DNA from: Hyphomonas sp.
GTDB lineage: Bacteria > Pseudomonadota > Alphaproteobacteria > Caulobacterales > Hyphomonadaceae
DNA: 64,000 bases
Reading direction: 5' to 3'
Assembly (NCBI GenBank): GCA_013791775.1
Contig: VMTE01000018.1
Location: 1-64,000 of the forward strand
Under the pieces are notes generated by a model. That model was not told the DNA's origin, searched no databases, and was given only the letters and a program-made list of their open reading frames with translations. The position numbers were made by a program, and so were the translations under genes. Positions 36,763 to 45,710 of the stretch are shown here, piece by piece; positions within the stretch are counted from its first letter, which is position 1, and each line of letters begins with the position of its first letter.

Positions 36763-38369
36763 GCGTCGCTCCCCGGGCGGGCGCGCGACATCTGCCAGGA
36801 GAGGAGCAGGACGGGCAACAAGCCTGCGACGGTGATCAGCAAGGCCGGCAATGCCGCAAAGGCGAGACGTTCATCGCTGGCATAGGCATAGGCGCGAACC
36901 GAGAGCGTATCCCAGTTGAAGGGGCGCAGCATCAGCGTTGCGGGAAGCTCCTTGAGGGCCTCGACAAACAGAACGAGCGCGGCGGCGGCGGCGCCCGACA
37001 TCGCGATCGGCAGATCGACGCGAAGCGTCCGCTGCAGGGGTGTGGCGCCGAGGCTTTGTGCGGCATGGCCAATCGAAACCGGCGCGCGGGCCAGCACGGC
37101 GGCAAGCGGTTCTGTGCCGGCCGCCGTGAAGCGTGCGGCATAGACCCAAGCCAGCGCCGAAAGGGCGACAAGGCCAGACAAGGTCACCGGCAGCTTGCTG
37201 ATCACCGCCAGCGCGCCCAGCGCCAGCACGGCGCCGGGGATGGCATAGCCGGACGAGGCCGCGATCCGGGCAAAGGTGGCGAGCGGGCCCTTGGCGCGGA
37301 TCGACAGGGCAATCGTCAGGGCAAGGATGAAGGACAGGCTTGCGCCGGCTGTCGCCAGGATCAGGGAGTTGCCGAGCGCGTCCCATATGTGCGTACCTTG
37401 GGCGCTCGACTCCAGGCTGCGCCAGACGAGGCGGCCGATGGGCAAGGCGAATGTGATCAGGAAGAGCGCGGCGCAGAGCGCGGTAGCGCCGATGGCCGCC
37501 GGCCGCGTGAGGGTCACGCGCGCGATCTGCCGCCAGCGGATCGAACTCTGCTGCGTGCCGGCGCGGCCCCGGGCCCGGCGTTCCACAATGACGAATGTGA
37601 GGATCAATGCGAGCAGGACAAGCGCAAGGCGCGCGGCGGCGGCAGGTTCACCAAAACTCTTCCACGCGCGCACGATGCCGTAGGTCAGCGTGGGGACGCC
37701 GAGGAATTCTGCCGCGCCGTAGTCGGCTGCCGCTTCCATCAGCGCGAGCGCAAGTCCTGCGGCGATTGCGGGCCGGGCGGCTGGCAGGGCGACCGACCAG
37801 AATGTGCGCGAGGGGCTGGCGCCCAGGCTGCGCGCCGCTTCCATTGTGCAGACCGACTGCGAGATGAAGGCGGCGCGCGCCGTCAGGTACACATAGGGAT
37901 AGAGGCTGCAGGCCAGCACGAAGGCGAGACCGGGCAGGGAACTGATATCCGGAAACCAGTATTCGCGGGCTGACCAGCCGGTCGCGTCGCGCAAGGCCGA
38001 TTGCAAGGGCCCGGCGACGCCGGCGAGGTCGCCCCAGGCATAGGCCAGCACGTAGCCGGGCGCCGCCAGCGGCAAGACCAGCAGCCATTCAAACACGCTG
38101 CGCCCCGGAAACCGGAACATGGTCACGATCCAGGCGGCCGGCACGGCCATCAGCAGGCAGAGGATGGCCGTCAGCGTCAGAACGGACAGTGTTCCCATCA
38201 GGTAGCGCAGCAGCAAGATGTCGCGGATGTGCTCCCATGCGGCGCCGCCGCCCTCGGCCAAGCCGGTGACGAGAACGATGGCAACCGGCAAGGCGATGAC
38301 GAGTCCTGCAATCAGGACCGGGATCTGGCGAAGCGCGGGCGCTGCGAAGGCCGGTGCCCTCAGTTCCAT
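36759..38369 (-). CDS. fbpB: Fe(III) ABC transporter permease, fused double module
   Basis: 536 residues with about twelve membrane segments in two repeated halves, each carrying the binding-protein-dependent permease loop: EAARSLGASPSRTFWSVALP in the first, and AQSLGATPLQRTLRVDLP in the second. This is the architecture of FbpB/AfuB/SfuB permeases. It overlaps the substrate-binding gene by 10 bases and the ATPase gene by 4. Confidence 0.88.
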   Translation of the reverse strand: MELRAPAFAAPALRQIPVLIAGLVIALPVAIVLVTGLAEGGGAAWEHIRDILLLRYLMGTLSVLTLTAILCLLMAVPAAWIVTMFRFPGRSVFEWLLVLPLAAPGYVLAYAWGDLAGVAGPLQSALRDATGWSAREYWFPDISSLPGLAFVLACSLYPYVYLTARAAFISQSVCTMEAARSLGASPSRTFWSVALPAARPAIAAGLALALMEAAADYGAAEFLGVPTLTYGIVRAWKSFGEPAAAARLALVLLALILTFVIVERRARGRAGTQQSSIRWRQIARVTLTRPAAIGATALCAALFLITFALPIGRLVWRSLESSAQGTHIWDALGNSLILATAGASLSFILALTIALSIRAKGPLATFARIAASSGYAIPGAVLALGALAVISKLPVTLSGLVALSALAWVYAARFTAAGTEPLAAVLARAPVSIGHAAQSLGATPLQRTLRVDLPIAMSGAAAAALVLFVEALKELPATLMLRPFNWDTLSVRAYAYASDERLAFAALPALLITVAGLLPVLLLSWQMSRARPGSDA

Positions 38370-39430
38370 CCGGCGCGGTCGAAGATGGCCTGCGCTTCCG
38401 CCTGATGGGCGCCGAGCTCGGAGAGCGGGAAGTCGCTTTGTTTGAAGTTTGCCAGCAGCTCTAGTCCCTCGGGCACCGGCGCGCTGGCAACGATCGGATA
38501 CTCCTTCGTCTCGGAGGTCAGCAGGGCCTGGCCGTCCGGCGTCGTGAGGAACTCGATGAACTTAACCGCGAGGTCGGGTGATCTGGATGTCGATGACACT
38601 GCGGCGCCGGTGACATTGATGTGCGTGCCGCCGGCATCCTGGTCCGGGAAGGACACAAGCGTCTTGGCAGCGGTCAGGCGCTCTTCGGTCGTGCCGGTAG
38701 CGAGGCGGACCCAGTAATAATGATTGACGATGGCGGCGGCGCACTGGCCGGCAGCGACCGCTTCGATCTGGGCGGTGTCGCCGCCTTCAGGCGGCCGGGC
38801 GAAGTTTGAGGCAACGCCTTTCGCCCAGGTCTCGGCCGCGTCGCTGCCGAGGCGCCCGATGATCTCACCCAGCAGGGAGAGGTTGTAGATGTTGGTGCTC
38901 GAACGCACGCACAGCTCACCCCGGAGACGGTCTTCCGCCAGGTCCGCGTAGGTATCGACTTCCTCGAGCGGCAGCAGTTGCGGATCATAGACGATCACGC
39001 GGGCCCGTTTGGCGAGGCCGAACCAGTGGCCGTCCTTTTCGCGCAGTTGTTCCGGAATGGCCGCTTCCAGCGCGTCGGACCGGATCGGCTGCGTGAATCC
39101 CTCCCGCTGGAACTGGTACAGAGCGCCGGCGTCGGACACGATGATCACATCGGCCGGGCTGTCGGCGCCCTCGGCCTTCATGGTTTCCAGGAGCTCCGGC
39201 GCGCCGGATTCGCGCACGTTGACCTTGATGCCGGTCTCTTCCTCGAATTTCGCGTACATAGCCTTGTCGGAATCATAGTGCCGGGCGGAATAGATGTTCA
39301 GCACCTGGCTGGTGGTCCCGGCGGCCGGGTCAGCGGGTTCGGCCGCGCCCGGGTTTTCGGCCGGGGATACCGGCTGGCCGCAGGCAACAAGCGCGGCGAG
39401 CGATGCAGTCGCGATGAAAGCTCGGAACAT
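38360..39430 (-). CDS. fbpA: Fe(III) ABC transporter substrate-binding lipoprotein
   Basis: 356 residues from ATG 39430. The signal sequence ends in the lipobox LVAC-G, so it is probably membrane-tethered rather than free. The mature protein begins with LNIYSARHYDSDKAMYAKFEEETGI, the classical FbpA/IdiA N-terminus, and contains NHYYWVRL, in which the paired Tyr residues match iron-coordinating Tyr residues of the family. It is the first gene of the fbpABC operon and is preceded by a Fur-box-like sequence. Confidence 0.88.
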   Translation of the reverse strand: MFRAFIATASLAALVACGQPVSPAENPGAAEPADPAAGTTSQVLNIYSARHYDSDKAMYAKFEEETGIKVNVRESGAPELLETMKAEGADSPADVIIVSDAGALYQFQREGFTQPIRSDALEAAIPEQLREKDGHWFGLAKRARVIVYDPQLLPLEEVDTYADLAEDRLRGELCVRSSTNIYNLSLLGEIIGRLGSDAAETWAKGVASNFARPPEGGDTAQIEAVAAGQCAAAIVNHYYWVRLATGTTEERLTAAKTLVSFPDQDAGGTHINVTGAAVSSTSRSPDLAVKFIEFLTTPDGQALLTSETKEYPIVASAPVPEGLELLANFKQSDFPLSELGAHQAEAQAIFDRAGWN

Positions 39431-39467
39431 CGGAGTAATCCTTCTGGTTTGGCATGTTCCCAATCAC

Positions 39468-39491
39468 ACTTGAGAATGAATCGCAATAAGT
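39468..39491 (-). promoter_or_regulatory. Fur-box-like operator upstream of fbpABC
   Basis: On the minus strand the sequence ACTTATTGCGATTCATTC continues with TCAAGT. It closely resembles iron-box sequences of the TTGCGAATCATTCTCA type and forms an imperfect palindrome. It lies 38-61 bases before the fbpA start, a position where a repressor would block transcription. No fur gene is in the window. Confidence 0.55.
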
Positions 39492-39658
39492 AGATGTCGC
39501 GACCTTTTCGCCACAACGGGCAAGAAAATAGCCCGTTTCTTGCACAGGAGGGTTCGCCCGGCAGGCGAGCCGTGCCAGCAATACAATGTTGCAGGTGCGA
39601 AATAGCTTCTGTTGGGTTGGATTGTCTGTTAACGATTGGTGAAGGAACGGGGGTTGCG

Positions 39659-39904
39659 ATGACTGACATTGTTCTCGACTTCGAACTCGATAGCGAAGAC
39701 GCTGACGTCCAGCTGTCGGAAGCGATTGATACCTTTCTCACGCTGCAGGAATCGGCAGTCCGCGACGATCCCTTCGATCTCGACCTGATGGTGCGCACGG
39801 TATTCGGCCCTGGCGGCGAGCGCCTGAAGCGTCTCGTGTTCCAGCAACGGGAAATTGCAAACGCTTTCGATTCCTTCTGGTCGTCTTTCCGCCGCGCCTC
39901 CTGA
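39659..39904 (+). CDS. Small acidic protein of unknown function
   Basis: 81 residues from ATG 39659, with GGAACGG upstream. The first half is very acidic (DIVLDFELDSEDADVQ), the second amphipathic with basic and aromatic residues (RLVFQQREIANAFDSFWSSF). There is no signal peptide or Cys. I recognise no family. It is followed by thiO after 64 bases and diverges from the iron transporter. Confidence 0.55.
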   Translation: MTDIVLDFELDSEDADVQLSEAIDTFLTLQESAVRDDPFDLDLMVRTVFGPGGERLKRLVFQQREIANAFDSFWSSFRRAS

Positions 39905-39968
39905 GGCTCTTTCGCTCAGTTGAATGTCGCCGGCCCGGCCCCTAAACCGGGCTCAAGGCACATCCGGC

Positions 39969-41120
39969 ATGACATTGTTTTCCGCGTCTCCTCGTATCGG
40001 CATCATCGGCGCAGGCATTATCGGCCTGTCAGCCGCTTACGAACTCGCCATCCGGCGCGGCGTGCGGGTGACGCTGTATGACGTGCGGACGCCGGGCAGG
40101 GGTGCAAGCTGGGCCGCAGCCGGCATGCTGGCGCCAGCCTTTGAAGCGGCCGCCGAGCCGGGCGTGCATCCGCGCCTGTTCGATCTCTGCCTTGCGGGCG
40201 CTGCGCTCTGGCCGGAATTCGCAGATGACCTGGCGGCCCGCTCGGGCACCCGCGTGGGCTTCGACGCGGCGCCCTCCCTGGCCGTCGCCCTGGACGCCGG
40301 CGAGATGTGCCGGCTGGACGCCATCGCGGCGGTCCTCGCGTGGAAGGGAATCGCGCACGCAAATTTGTCGGGCGATCAGCTTCGCGCGCTTGAACCGGCG
40401 CTCAGCCGGGCTGTGCGCAGCGGTCTTGAGCTTTCCACGGATTTCCGGGTCCACAACCGGCAAACGGTAGAGGCTCTGCTGAAAGTGCTGCGCGCCAGTC
40501 CGAAGGTAGAGTTCGTCTCTGGCCCCGCACCGCTGAAATCCATCGGCGGCAAGCTCGTGCTCGAGGGCCATAACGCAATTCTCGCGGCGGCCGGATGGGA
40601 AACGGCAACCATCAAGGTCGAGGAAAACGGCGAGCTCTACAGCCTCGTCAACTGGGAGACAGCGCTCGACGACATCGAGTGTTTCGGCGGGCAGATGCTG
40701 TCTGTGAAGGCGCTGGACGGCGCGCCGGCTCGGGTTGTGCGTGCCGGGCCTGTGTATCTCGTACCGCGCGGCGGCGAGGTGGTGATCGGCGCGACGGTCG
40801 AGCCGGACCGGGTGATCGAGACGCCCGAGCCGGACGTGATCGAAGCGCTCCGCCAGGATGGCGCGCGCCTTTGCCCCGGCCTTGCAGACGCGCCCATCCT
40901 TGAAAGCTGGGCAGGTGTGCGGCCCGGAACGCCTGACCATGCCCCGTTCCTGGGCGCGACCGCGACGCCCGGCCTGTTCGTAGCGGCGGGACATTACCGT
41001 AACGGCATCCTGCTTGCACCGCTGACCGCACACATCCTGGCCGACTGTATGCTGGAACACGGGACCGGCGAACTGGCCGGAGCGTTCACAACCCGGCGTG
41101 CCTATTGCCCGGCGGCCTGA
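39969..41120 (+). CDS. thiO: FAD-dependent glycine oxidase ThiO-like
   Basis: 383 residues from ATG 39969. The FAD-binding Rossmann motif is IGIIGAGIIGLSAAYEL at the N-terminus, followed by GASWAAAGMLAP, typical of ThiO/DadA oxidases. The C-terminal ESWAGVRPGTPDHAPFLG and GHYRNGILLAP are conserved in glycine oxidases. ThiO makes iminoglycine for the thiazole of thiamine. No other thiamine gene is adjacent, so a general D-amino-acid or glycine oxidase role is possible. Confidence 0.82.
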   Translation: MTLFSASPRIGIIGAGIIGLSAAYELAIRRGVRVTLYDVRTPGRGASWAAAGMLAPAFEAAAEPGVHPRLFDLCLAGAALWPEFADDLAARSGTRVGFDAAPSLAVALDAGEMCRLDAIAAVLAWKGIAHANLSGDQLRALEPALSRAVRSGLELSTDFRVHNRQTVEALLKVLRASPKVEFVSGPAPLKSIGGKLVLEGHNAILAAAGWETATIKVEENGELYSLVNWETALDDIECFGGQMLSVKALDGAPARVVRAGPVYLVPRGGEVVIGATVEPDRVIETPEPDVIEALRQDGARLCPGLADAPILESWAGVRPGTPDHAPFLGATATPGLFVAAGHYRNGILLAPLTAHILADCMLEHGTGELAGAFTTRRAYCPAA

Positions 41121-41176
41121 CGCTGGACGAGTGGGGGCGTGCGCCTTAAGTCTCGGCGCAAAAGGGAGACCAGAAG

Positions 41177-42349
41177 ATGCATACGATCCAGCCGATGACC
41201 GAGGATCAGGCGGCGATCCGCGACGCCGTGGCCAGGACGCTGGAGCCGTTTGATGATGCCTACTGGCTGAAGACTGACGAGACCGGCGAGTGGCCGGAAG
41301 CGTTCTGCGCTGCCATGGCGAAGGGCGGCTGGATGGGCATTGCGTTTCCGGAGGAATACGGCGGCGCGGGGCTTGGCCTGACCGAAGCGGCCATCATGAT
41401 GCAGACGGTGACGCGCACCGGTGCAGGCTTTTCCGGCGCTTCGGCGATCCACCTCAACATCTTCGGGCCGAAGCCTCTGGAGAAATTCGGCAATCCCGAG
41501 CTGAAGCGCGAAAATCTGCCGAAGATCATATCCGGTGAAGAGAAGATGTGCTTCGCCGTGACGGAACCGAACTCGGGCCTCGATACATCTTCGCTGGAAA
41601 CCAAGGCCGAGCGGACCAACAACGGCTATGTCATCAACGGTCGCAAGATCTGGACGACAGGTGCTCAGCGTGCGGACAAGATTCTGATCATCGCGCGCAC
41701 CACGCCGAAGGACCAGTGCTCCAAGCCGCATCTCGGCCTGTCATTGTTCTACACCGATCTTGATCGCAACAAGATCGAAGCCAACCCGATTCCGAAAATG
41801 GGCCGCAAGGCGGTTGAGTGCAACACGCTGTTCATCGACGGCCTGGAGGTGCCCAAGGAGCACCTGATCGGCGAAGAAGGTGCGGGCTTCAAGTATCTGC
41901 TGCAAGGACTGAACCCGGAGCGCGTCCTGTTCGCGGTCGAGAGCGTCGGTCTTGGATTTGCGGCGTTGGAGCGGGCGGCGCAGTATGCCAAGGAACGCGT
42001 CGTCTTCGGCCGGCCCATCGGCCAGAACCAGGGCATCCAGCATCCGCTGGCTCGTTCGTGGGCGGAGCTTTCGGCGGCCGAACTTCTCGCCTACAAGGCG
42101 GCCGCTCTCTACGATGCTGGGCAGGAGTGCGGCGCCGAAGCCAACGCCGCAAAATATCTCGGCACCGAAGCCGGCTTCACCGCGTGCGAGACGGCTGTTC
42201 TGACGCATGGCGGAATGGGCTATGCCAAGGAGTACCATGTCGAGCGCATGATGCGCGAAGCCATGCTCGCCCGCATCGCCCCGGTCAGCCGCGAGATGAT
42301 CCTCAACTTCATCGCCGAGCGCGTGCTCGGCTTGCCAAAGAGCTACTGA
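41177..42349 (+). CDS. Acyl-CoA dehydrogenase
   Basis: 390 residues, with AGGGAG eleven bases before ATG 41177. It oxidises an acyl-CoA to the 2-enoyl-CoA with FAD. Signatures: FPEEYGGAGLGL, CFAVTEPNSGLDTSSLETKAE (FAD/substrate loop), GRKIWTTGAQRAD, and a C-terminal THGGMGYAKEYHVERMMREA in place of the usual GG(x)GY helix. Substrate length cannot be told. It does not sit in a beta-oxidation operon. Confidence 0.9.
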   Translation: MHTIQPMTEDQAAIRDAVARTLEPFDDAYWLKTDETGEWPEAFCAAMAKGGWMGIAFPEEYGGAGLGLTEAAIMMQTVTRTGAGFSGASAIHLNIFGPKPLEKFGNPELKRENLPKIISGEEKMCFAVTEPNSGLDTSSLETKAERTNNGYVINGRKIWTTGAQRADKILIIARTTPKDQCSKPHLGLSLFYTDLDRNKIEANPIPKMGRKAVECNTLFIDGLEVPKEHLIGEEGAGFKYLLQGLNPERVLFAVESVGLGFAALERAAQYAKERVVFGRPIGQNQGIQHPLARSWAELSAAELLAYKAAALYDAGQECGAEANAAKYLGTEAGFTACETAVLTHGGMGYAKEYHVERMMREAMLARIAPVSREMILNFIAERVLGLPKSY

Positions 42350-42369
42350 GCGGAAATGCGTCCGCCTCA

Positions 42370-42867
42370 ATGAAGAGAGAAAAAGTACTGGGCGTCGATT
42401 TTGGCGGCGTCATTTCCGATCGTGTCGCTGACAATTCCGACACATCCTTCTTTGCAGGCCGTTTCCTCGAAACTCCGATGGTCGATGGCGCGATGGATGC
42501 GCTCTTTCGGCTCGTCAACGGGCCCTTTGAGGGGCGGGTCCACGTCATCTCCAAAGCGGGCCCGAAGATCCAGGAACGCACGCGACTCTGGATGAACCAT
42601 CATCAGTTCACGGATCGCACAGGTATTTCTGAGGCCAATGTGCATTTTTGCCGTGAGCGCCGGGACAAGGCGCCGATCTGCAAGCGTCTGGCGGTCACCC
42701 ATTTTGTCGATGATCGGCTGGACGTGCTCGGCTACCTTGAGACCGTGCCGGTCAAACTGTTGTTCTGCGCGCGGATCGGCGATACCAGAGACCATCCCGC
42801 CCCATTGCCGACAGGCATAACCAGGGTGATCGGATGGGCCGAAGCCGAGGCAGCGCTCACAAGCTGA
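42370..42867 (+). CDS. HAD-like protein lacking the second catalytic Asp
   Basis: 165 residues from ATG 42370. The N-terminus LGVDFGGVISD resembles HAD motif I, but the second Asp is replaced by Gly (DxG). Motif II-like VISKAGPKIQ and motif IV-like THFVDDRLDVLG are present. Loss of the acid/base Asp usually reduces phosphatase activity, so it may act as a non-phosphatase HAD or bind a ligand. It starts 20 bases after the acyl-CoA dehydrogenase. Confidence 0.65.
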   Translation: MKREKVLGVDFGGVISDRVADNSDTSFFAGRFLETPMVDGAMDALFRLVNGPFEGRVHVISKAGPKIQERTRLWMNHHQFTDRTGISEANVHFCRERRDKAPICKRLAVTHFVDDRLDVLGYLETVPVKLLFCARIGDTRDHPAPLPTGITRVIGWAEAEAALTS

Positions 42868-42873
42868 ACCGGG

Positions 42874-43503
42874 TTAGCCGGGCCCCGCGCCTTTCATCAG
42901 CTCGAAGAACTCTTCCGTGCTGTTCGTGCGCGGATAGGGCGTGGCGGGTATGGGCACGCCGAGATGGGCGCAGAGCGGCTCCCAGCCATCCTTTGCCGAA
43001 TGGACGAGCAAACGATCCGCCGGGATCGCCGCTTTCACGGCCGCCTCATGCGCCTTGAAGACTTCAATCATGCCCTCAGGATCAGTCACGCCGCCCAGGC
43101 TGCGATCGATGACAACGCGCGTGACCATGGTCAGCCAGTCCGTCATCGGAGGCGGCCAATTGGGGCGGTCGAGCAGGACTTTGAGGATCGTATCGGAGAA
43201 GCTCTTCACCCAGCTTTCCGGCGTGCGCGACGACAGGATCACCTTCGCATCGGGATAGGCCGCAGCCATTTCGCGCCAGAAGGCGGCTGTTGGCCAGTCA
43301 ACGGCTGACTGATAGCCGTCGAAGATGGCCTTGAAGTCCGGTTTGCCATCAGCCGCCTCGCTCCAGAGCTGCACCTGCGCCGGGCCGGTCTTGATGACTT
43401 CTTCCATATGGTGGCACGGGCCGAAGCCCAGCTGCTCAAGCGCCTGCTTGAGCGACAGTGTGCCCGTGCGGCCGAAGCCGGCACTGAATACCTTTATGGT
43501 CAT
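42874..43503 (-). CDS. P-loop sulfotransferase family protein
   Basis: 209 residues. The N-terminal PAPS-binding loop is GFGRTGTLSLKQAL, and the 3'-phosphate-binding segment is KVILSSRTPESWVKSFSDT. The C-terminus LLVHSAKDGWEPLCAHLGVP and RTNSTEEFFEL are typical of this short sulfotransferase family (common in alphaproteobacteria and animals). It would transfer sulfate from PAPS to an unknown acceptor. It is monocistronic and converges on the HAD-like gene with 6 bases between. Confidence 0.8.
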   Translation of the reverse strand: MTIKVFSAGFGRTGTLSLKQALEQLGFGPCHHMEEVIKTGPAQVQLWSEAADGKPDFKAIFDGYQSAVDWPTAAFWREMAAAYPDAKVILSSRTPESWVKSFSDTILKVLLDRPNWPPPMTDWLTMVTRVVIDRSLGGVTDPEGMIEVFKAHEAAVKAAIPADRLLVHSAKDGWEPLCAHLGVPIPATPYPRTNSTEEFFELMKGAGPG

Positions 43504-43564
43504 TTAGTCCCCCTGGCGCATTTTGCGTCGTTGGAATGATCATACCATGAAGGCTGAACCCCGA

Positions 43565-44530
43565 CTATCGCTTCCCGAAGAAGCGGATCGCCCCGAACAG
43601 GCCGGCGATGGCGGAGCCAAGCCCGCCCAGCAGGACGAACAGCGGGTTGGCCTGATCGGCGAAAGCTATGGCGCGGTTGATGCCGGAGACATTGACGGTC
43701 ACCGTGTCCTGGAAAGTCCGCAGCGGGGTGACCGCATCGGAATCGATCGCGAACACTTCGAACACGAGGTCATGCTCCCCCGCCGTCATCGGCGTCACCG
43801 ACCAGCGCCAGGTATTCTCCGTCAACGGAGAAAGAGACTGCACCGGCGGAGAGGCGGCCACGATGTTGAAGCTCGCCCCGGACAGGCGCACTTCCACGCG
43901 GTCGGAAACCTTCGCTTCGCCTTCCTCGATGACGCCGCGGCCGGGCAGGGCGTCGGCGGCCGTCTCGTCGCCGGTGGCGTCAATTGCAAATGTCACGTCA
44001 AAGGCGCGTTTGTATTCGGCCGAGCGCGGCGTCTCATGGGCCACGGGCACGGTCTGCAGCCGATCTTCGAACGACGGCTTCGGGGCGGGCGGCGAGACTG
44101 CTGCGGAGACTTCGGCCGGTTCGCTGGACGTGCGCTGCTCGGGCGGCGGCATCATTGCGGCGGGATCGTCCACGGACTGGGTCTGAAACATGAATCCCGT
44201 ATCGGCTTCCGGCATGGCCGACTCGGTTCCGGCAATTGCTTCCGATTCTTGTGCGCGTTCGGCTGACTTGGCCAAGGCCGGGGGAGCCGGCGCCGCTTCA
44301 GAGGCTGCCGCTTCCGGTTCGGCCACCGCGACTTCGGCCATGGGGGCGGATTCGACCGAGGCTGTCTCGAAAGCCATGTCCTCGGCCGCGGCGACCTCGA
44401 CAGAATTCGGCGCCGGGGCAGCGGCAGAGGAAACTTCTTTCGGGGCGTATTCTTCCAGCAGCGCGGCGCCGCCAAGGCCGGCAACGACGAGGCCCGCGAT
44501 CACGAGCAGGACGGACAGGATGCGCAGCAT
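43565..44530 (-). CDS. Membrane-anchored protein with Ala/Pro/Glu-rich linker, unknown function
   Basis: 321 residues. One hydrophobic segment at 4-27 (LSVLLVIAGLVVAGLGGAAL) and another near 297-315 (FVLLGGLGSAIAGLFGA) flank a low-complexity Ala/Glu/Pro linker (30-150) and a beta-rich domain (about 165-285; DVTFAIDATGDE ... WRWSVTPMTAGEHDLVFEVFAID). The domain looks like an extracytoplasmic immunoglobulin-like fold. With both ends in the membrane, the central part probably faces the periplasm. No family recognised. Confidence 0.6.
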   Translation of the reverse strand: MLRILSVLLVIAGLVVAGLGGAALLEEYAPKEVSSAAAPAPNSVEVAAAEDMAFETASVESAPMAEVAVAEPEAAASEAAPAPPALAKSAERAQESEAIAGTESAMPEADTGFMFQTQSVDDPAAMMPPPEQRTSSEPAEVSAAVSPPAPKPSFEDRLQTVPVAHETPRSAEYKRAFDVTFAIDATGDETAADALPGRGVIEEGEAKVSDRVEVRLSGASFNIVAASPPVQSLSPLTENTWRWSVTPMTAGEHDLVFEVFAIDSDAVTPLRTFQDTVTVNVSGINRAIAFADQANPLFVLLGGLGSAIAGLFGAIRFFGKR

Positions 44531-44571
44531 GACGGAGACTCCCCAATGGTTCGTTCGACTGTATCAGACCT

Positions 44572-45387
44572 TCAGGCGGCCGGAAAACTGCTTCGGCTCG
44601 CTTCATAGAAGGCAATTGCGGCAGCATTTGACACGTTGAGGCTTTCCATGGCGGCCGCAATCGGGATGCGCGCGAGTTCGGCGCAGGCCTTGGCGACGGC
44701 TGGACGAAGGCCGGGGCCTTCGGCGCCGAGTACGACAGCGATCTTGGCGGCGCCTTTCACGGCCAGGTCGAGCGGACGTTGGCTCTCCCCCGCGAGACCC
44801 ACGGTGTGGAAGCCGGCCTCTCCGAGCTGTTCGAGCGCCCGTGCGATGTTCACGGCGCGAACTTCGGCGACTGTTTCGATGGCCCCGGCCGCGCTTTTGG
44901 CGACGACGCCCGTGATCGGCGGGGCGTTGCGGGTCTGCAGCACGAGGCCGGTGAAGCCGAACGCGGCGGCGGAGCGGAAGATGGCGCCGAGGTTATGCGG
45001 GTCCGACACCTGGTCCAGAACCGCGATGCGGGTGGCGCCTTCGCCGATCAGGTCTTCGAGCGCCACAGGGTCCAGCGGCTCGGCCTTTACGGCGATGCCC
45101 TGGTGCACCGCGCCCGGCGGCAGGCGGTTGTCGAGATCCTTGCCCTGCACGATCTGCGGCGTGATCTGGGTCTTCGGCAAGCGCTGGCCGGCGTTTTCGG
45201 TCACGAGAAACTGGTGGAAGCGGCGTTCCGGGTTGGCGAGGGCGGCCAACACGGCGTGTGTGCCCCACAACCAGACCGGTCCGCCCTCGACTTCCCGCTC
45301 CGGGCGGGGAAATCGACTGGGATCCGACCGGCCCTGCAGAGGGGAGGAAGGCCGGTGGCCCGGCCGTTTTGCATGGTTGCGCGCCAT
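44572..45387 (-). CDS. rlmB: 23S rRNA (guanosine-2'-O-)-methyltransferase RlmB (TrmH/SpoU family)
   Basis: 271 residues; ATG 45387 has AAGG nine bases upstream. After a basic N-terminal tail, the substrate-binding domain starts VWLWGTHAVLAALANPERR. The SPOUT domain has the three knot motifs: DQVSDPHNLGAIFRSAAAFG, AVVLGAEGPGLRP, and IPIAAAMESLNVSNAAAIAFYE. RlmB methylates G2251 of 23S rRNA in the peptidyl-transferase centre. It diverges from tRNA-Tyr. Confidence 0.92.
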   Translation of the reverse strand: MARNHAKRPGHRPSSPLQGRSDPSRFPRPEREVEGGPVWLWGTHAVLAALANPERRFHQFLVTENAGQRLPKTQITPQIVQGKDLDNRLPPGAVHQGIAVKAEPLDPVALEDLIGEGATRIAVLDQVSDPHNLGAIFRSAAAFGFTGLVLQTRNAPPITGVVAKSAAGAIETVAEVRAVNIARALEQLGEAGFHTVGLAGESQRPLDLAVKGAAKIAVVLGAEGPGLRPAVAKACAELARIPIAAAMESLNVSNAAAIAFYEASRSSFPAA

Positions 45388-45493
45388 GAGGTTCATCCTT
45401 ATAAGGCCGCTTCCGGCGTGGATCGGGGGTTTGGAAACTGCCCTTTTGAAGCGCTGGCGCGGCGGCGTCAAACGGCGTTGGCGCGGGTCCCGT

Positions 45494-45578
45494 GGAGGGA
45501 TGGGAGAGTGGTTAAATCCACCAGACTGTAAATCTGGCCGCCTAGCGTACGCTGGTTCGAATCCAGCTCCCTCCACCA
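45494..45578 (+). tRNA. tRNA-Tyr (GTA)
   Basis: 85 nt including encoded CCA. Acceptor GGAGGGA pairs with TCCCTCC; the anticodon loop is CTGTAAA with GTA; a long class II variable arm (GCCGCCTAGCGTAC) and the T-loop GGTTCGAATCC are clear. Confidence 0.95.
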
Positions 45579-45616
45579 CCCCGCCCAGCACCGCCCGCGC
45601 GGCGTGGCCCTGACGG

Positions 45617-45690
45617 GCGGGTATAGCATAATGGTAATGCACCAGCCTTCCAAGCTGTGTATGTCGGTTCGATTCCGTCTACCCGCTCCA
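45617..45690 (+). tRNA. tRNA-Gly (TCC)
   Basis: 74 nt including encoded CCA. Acceptor GCGGGTA pairs with TACCCGC; the anticodon loop CTTCCAA gives TCC; the T-arm contains GGTTCGATTCC. It is 38 bases after tRNA-Tyr and probably in the same transcript. Confidence 0.95.
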
Positions 45691-45710
45691 ATCTCTCAGC
45701 CCATTACCCG

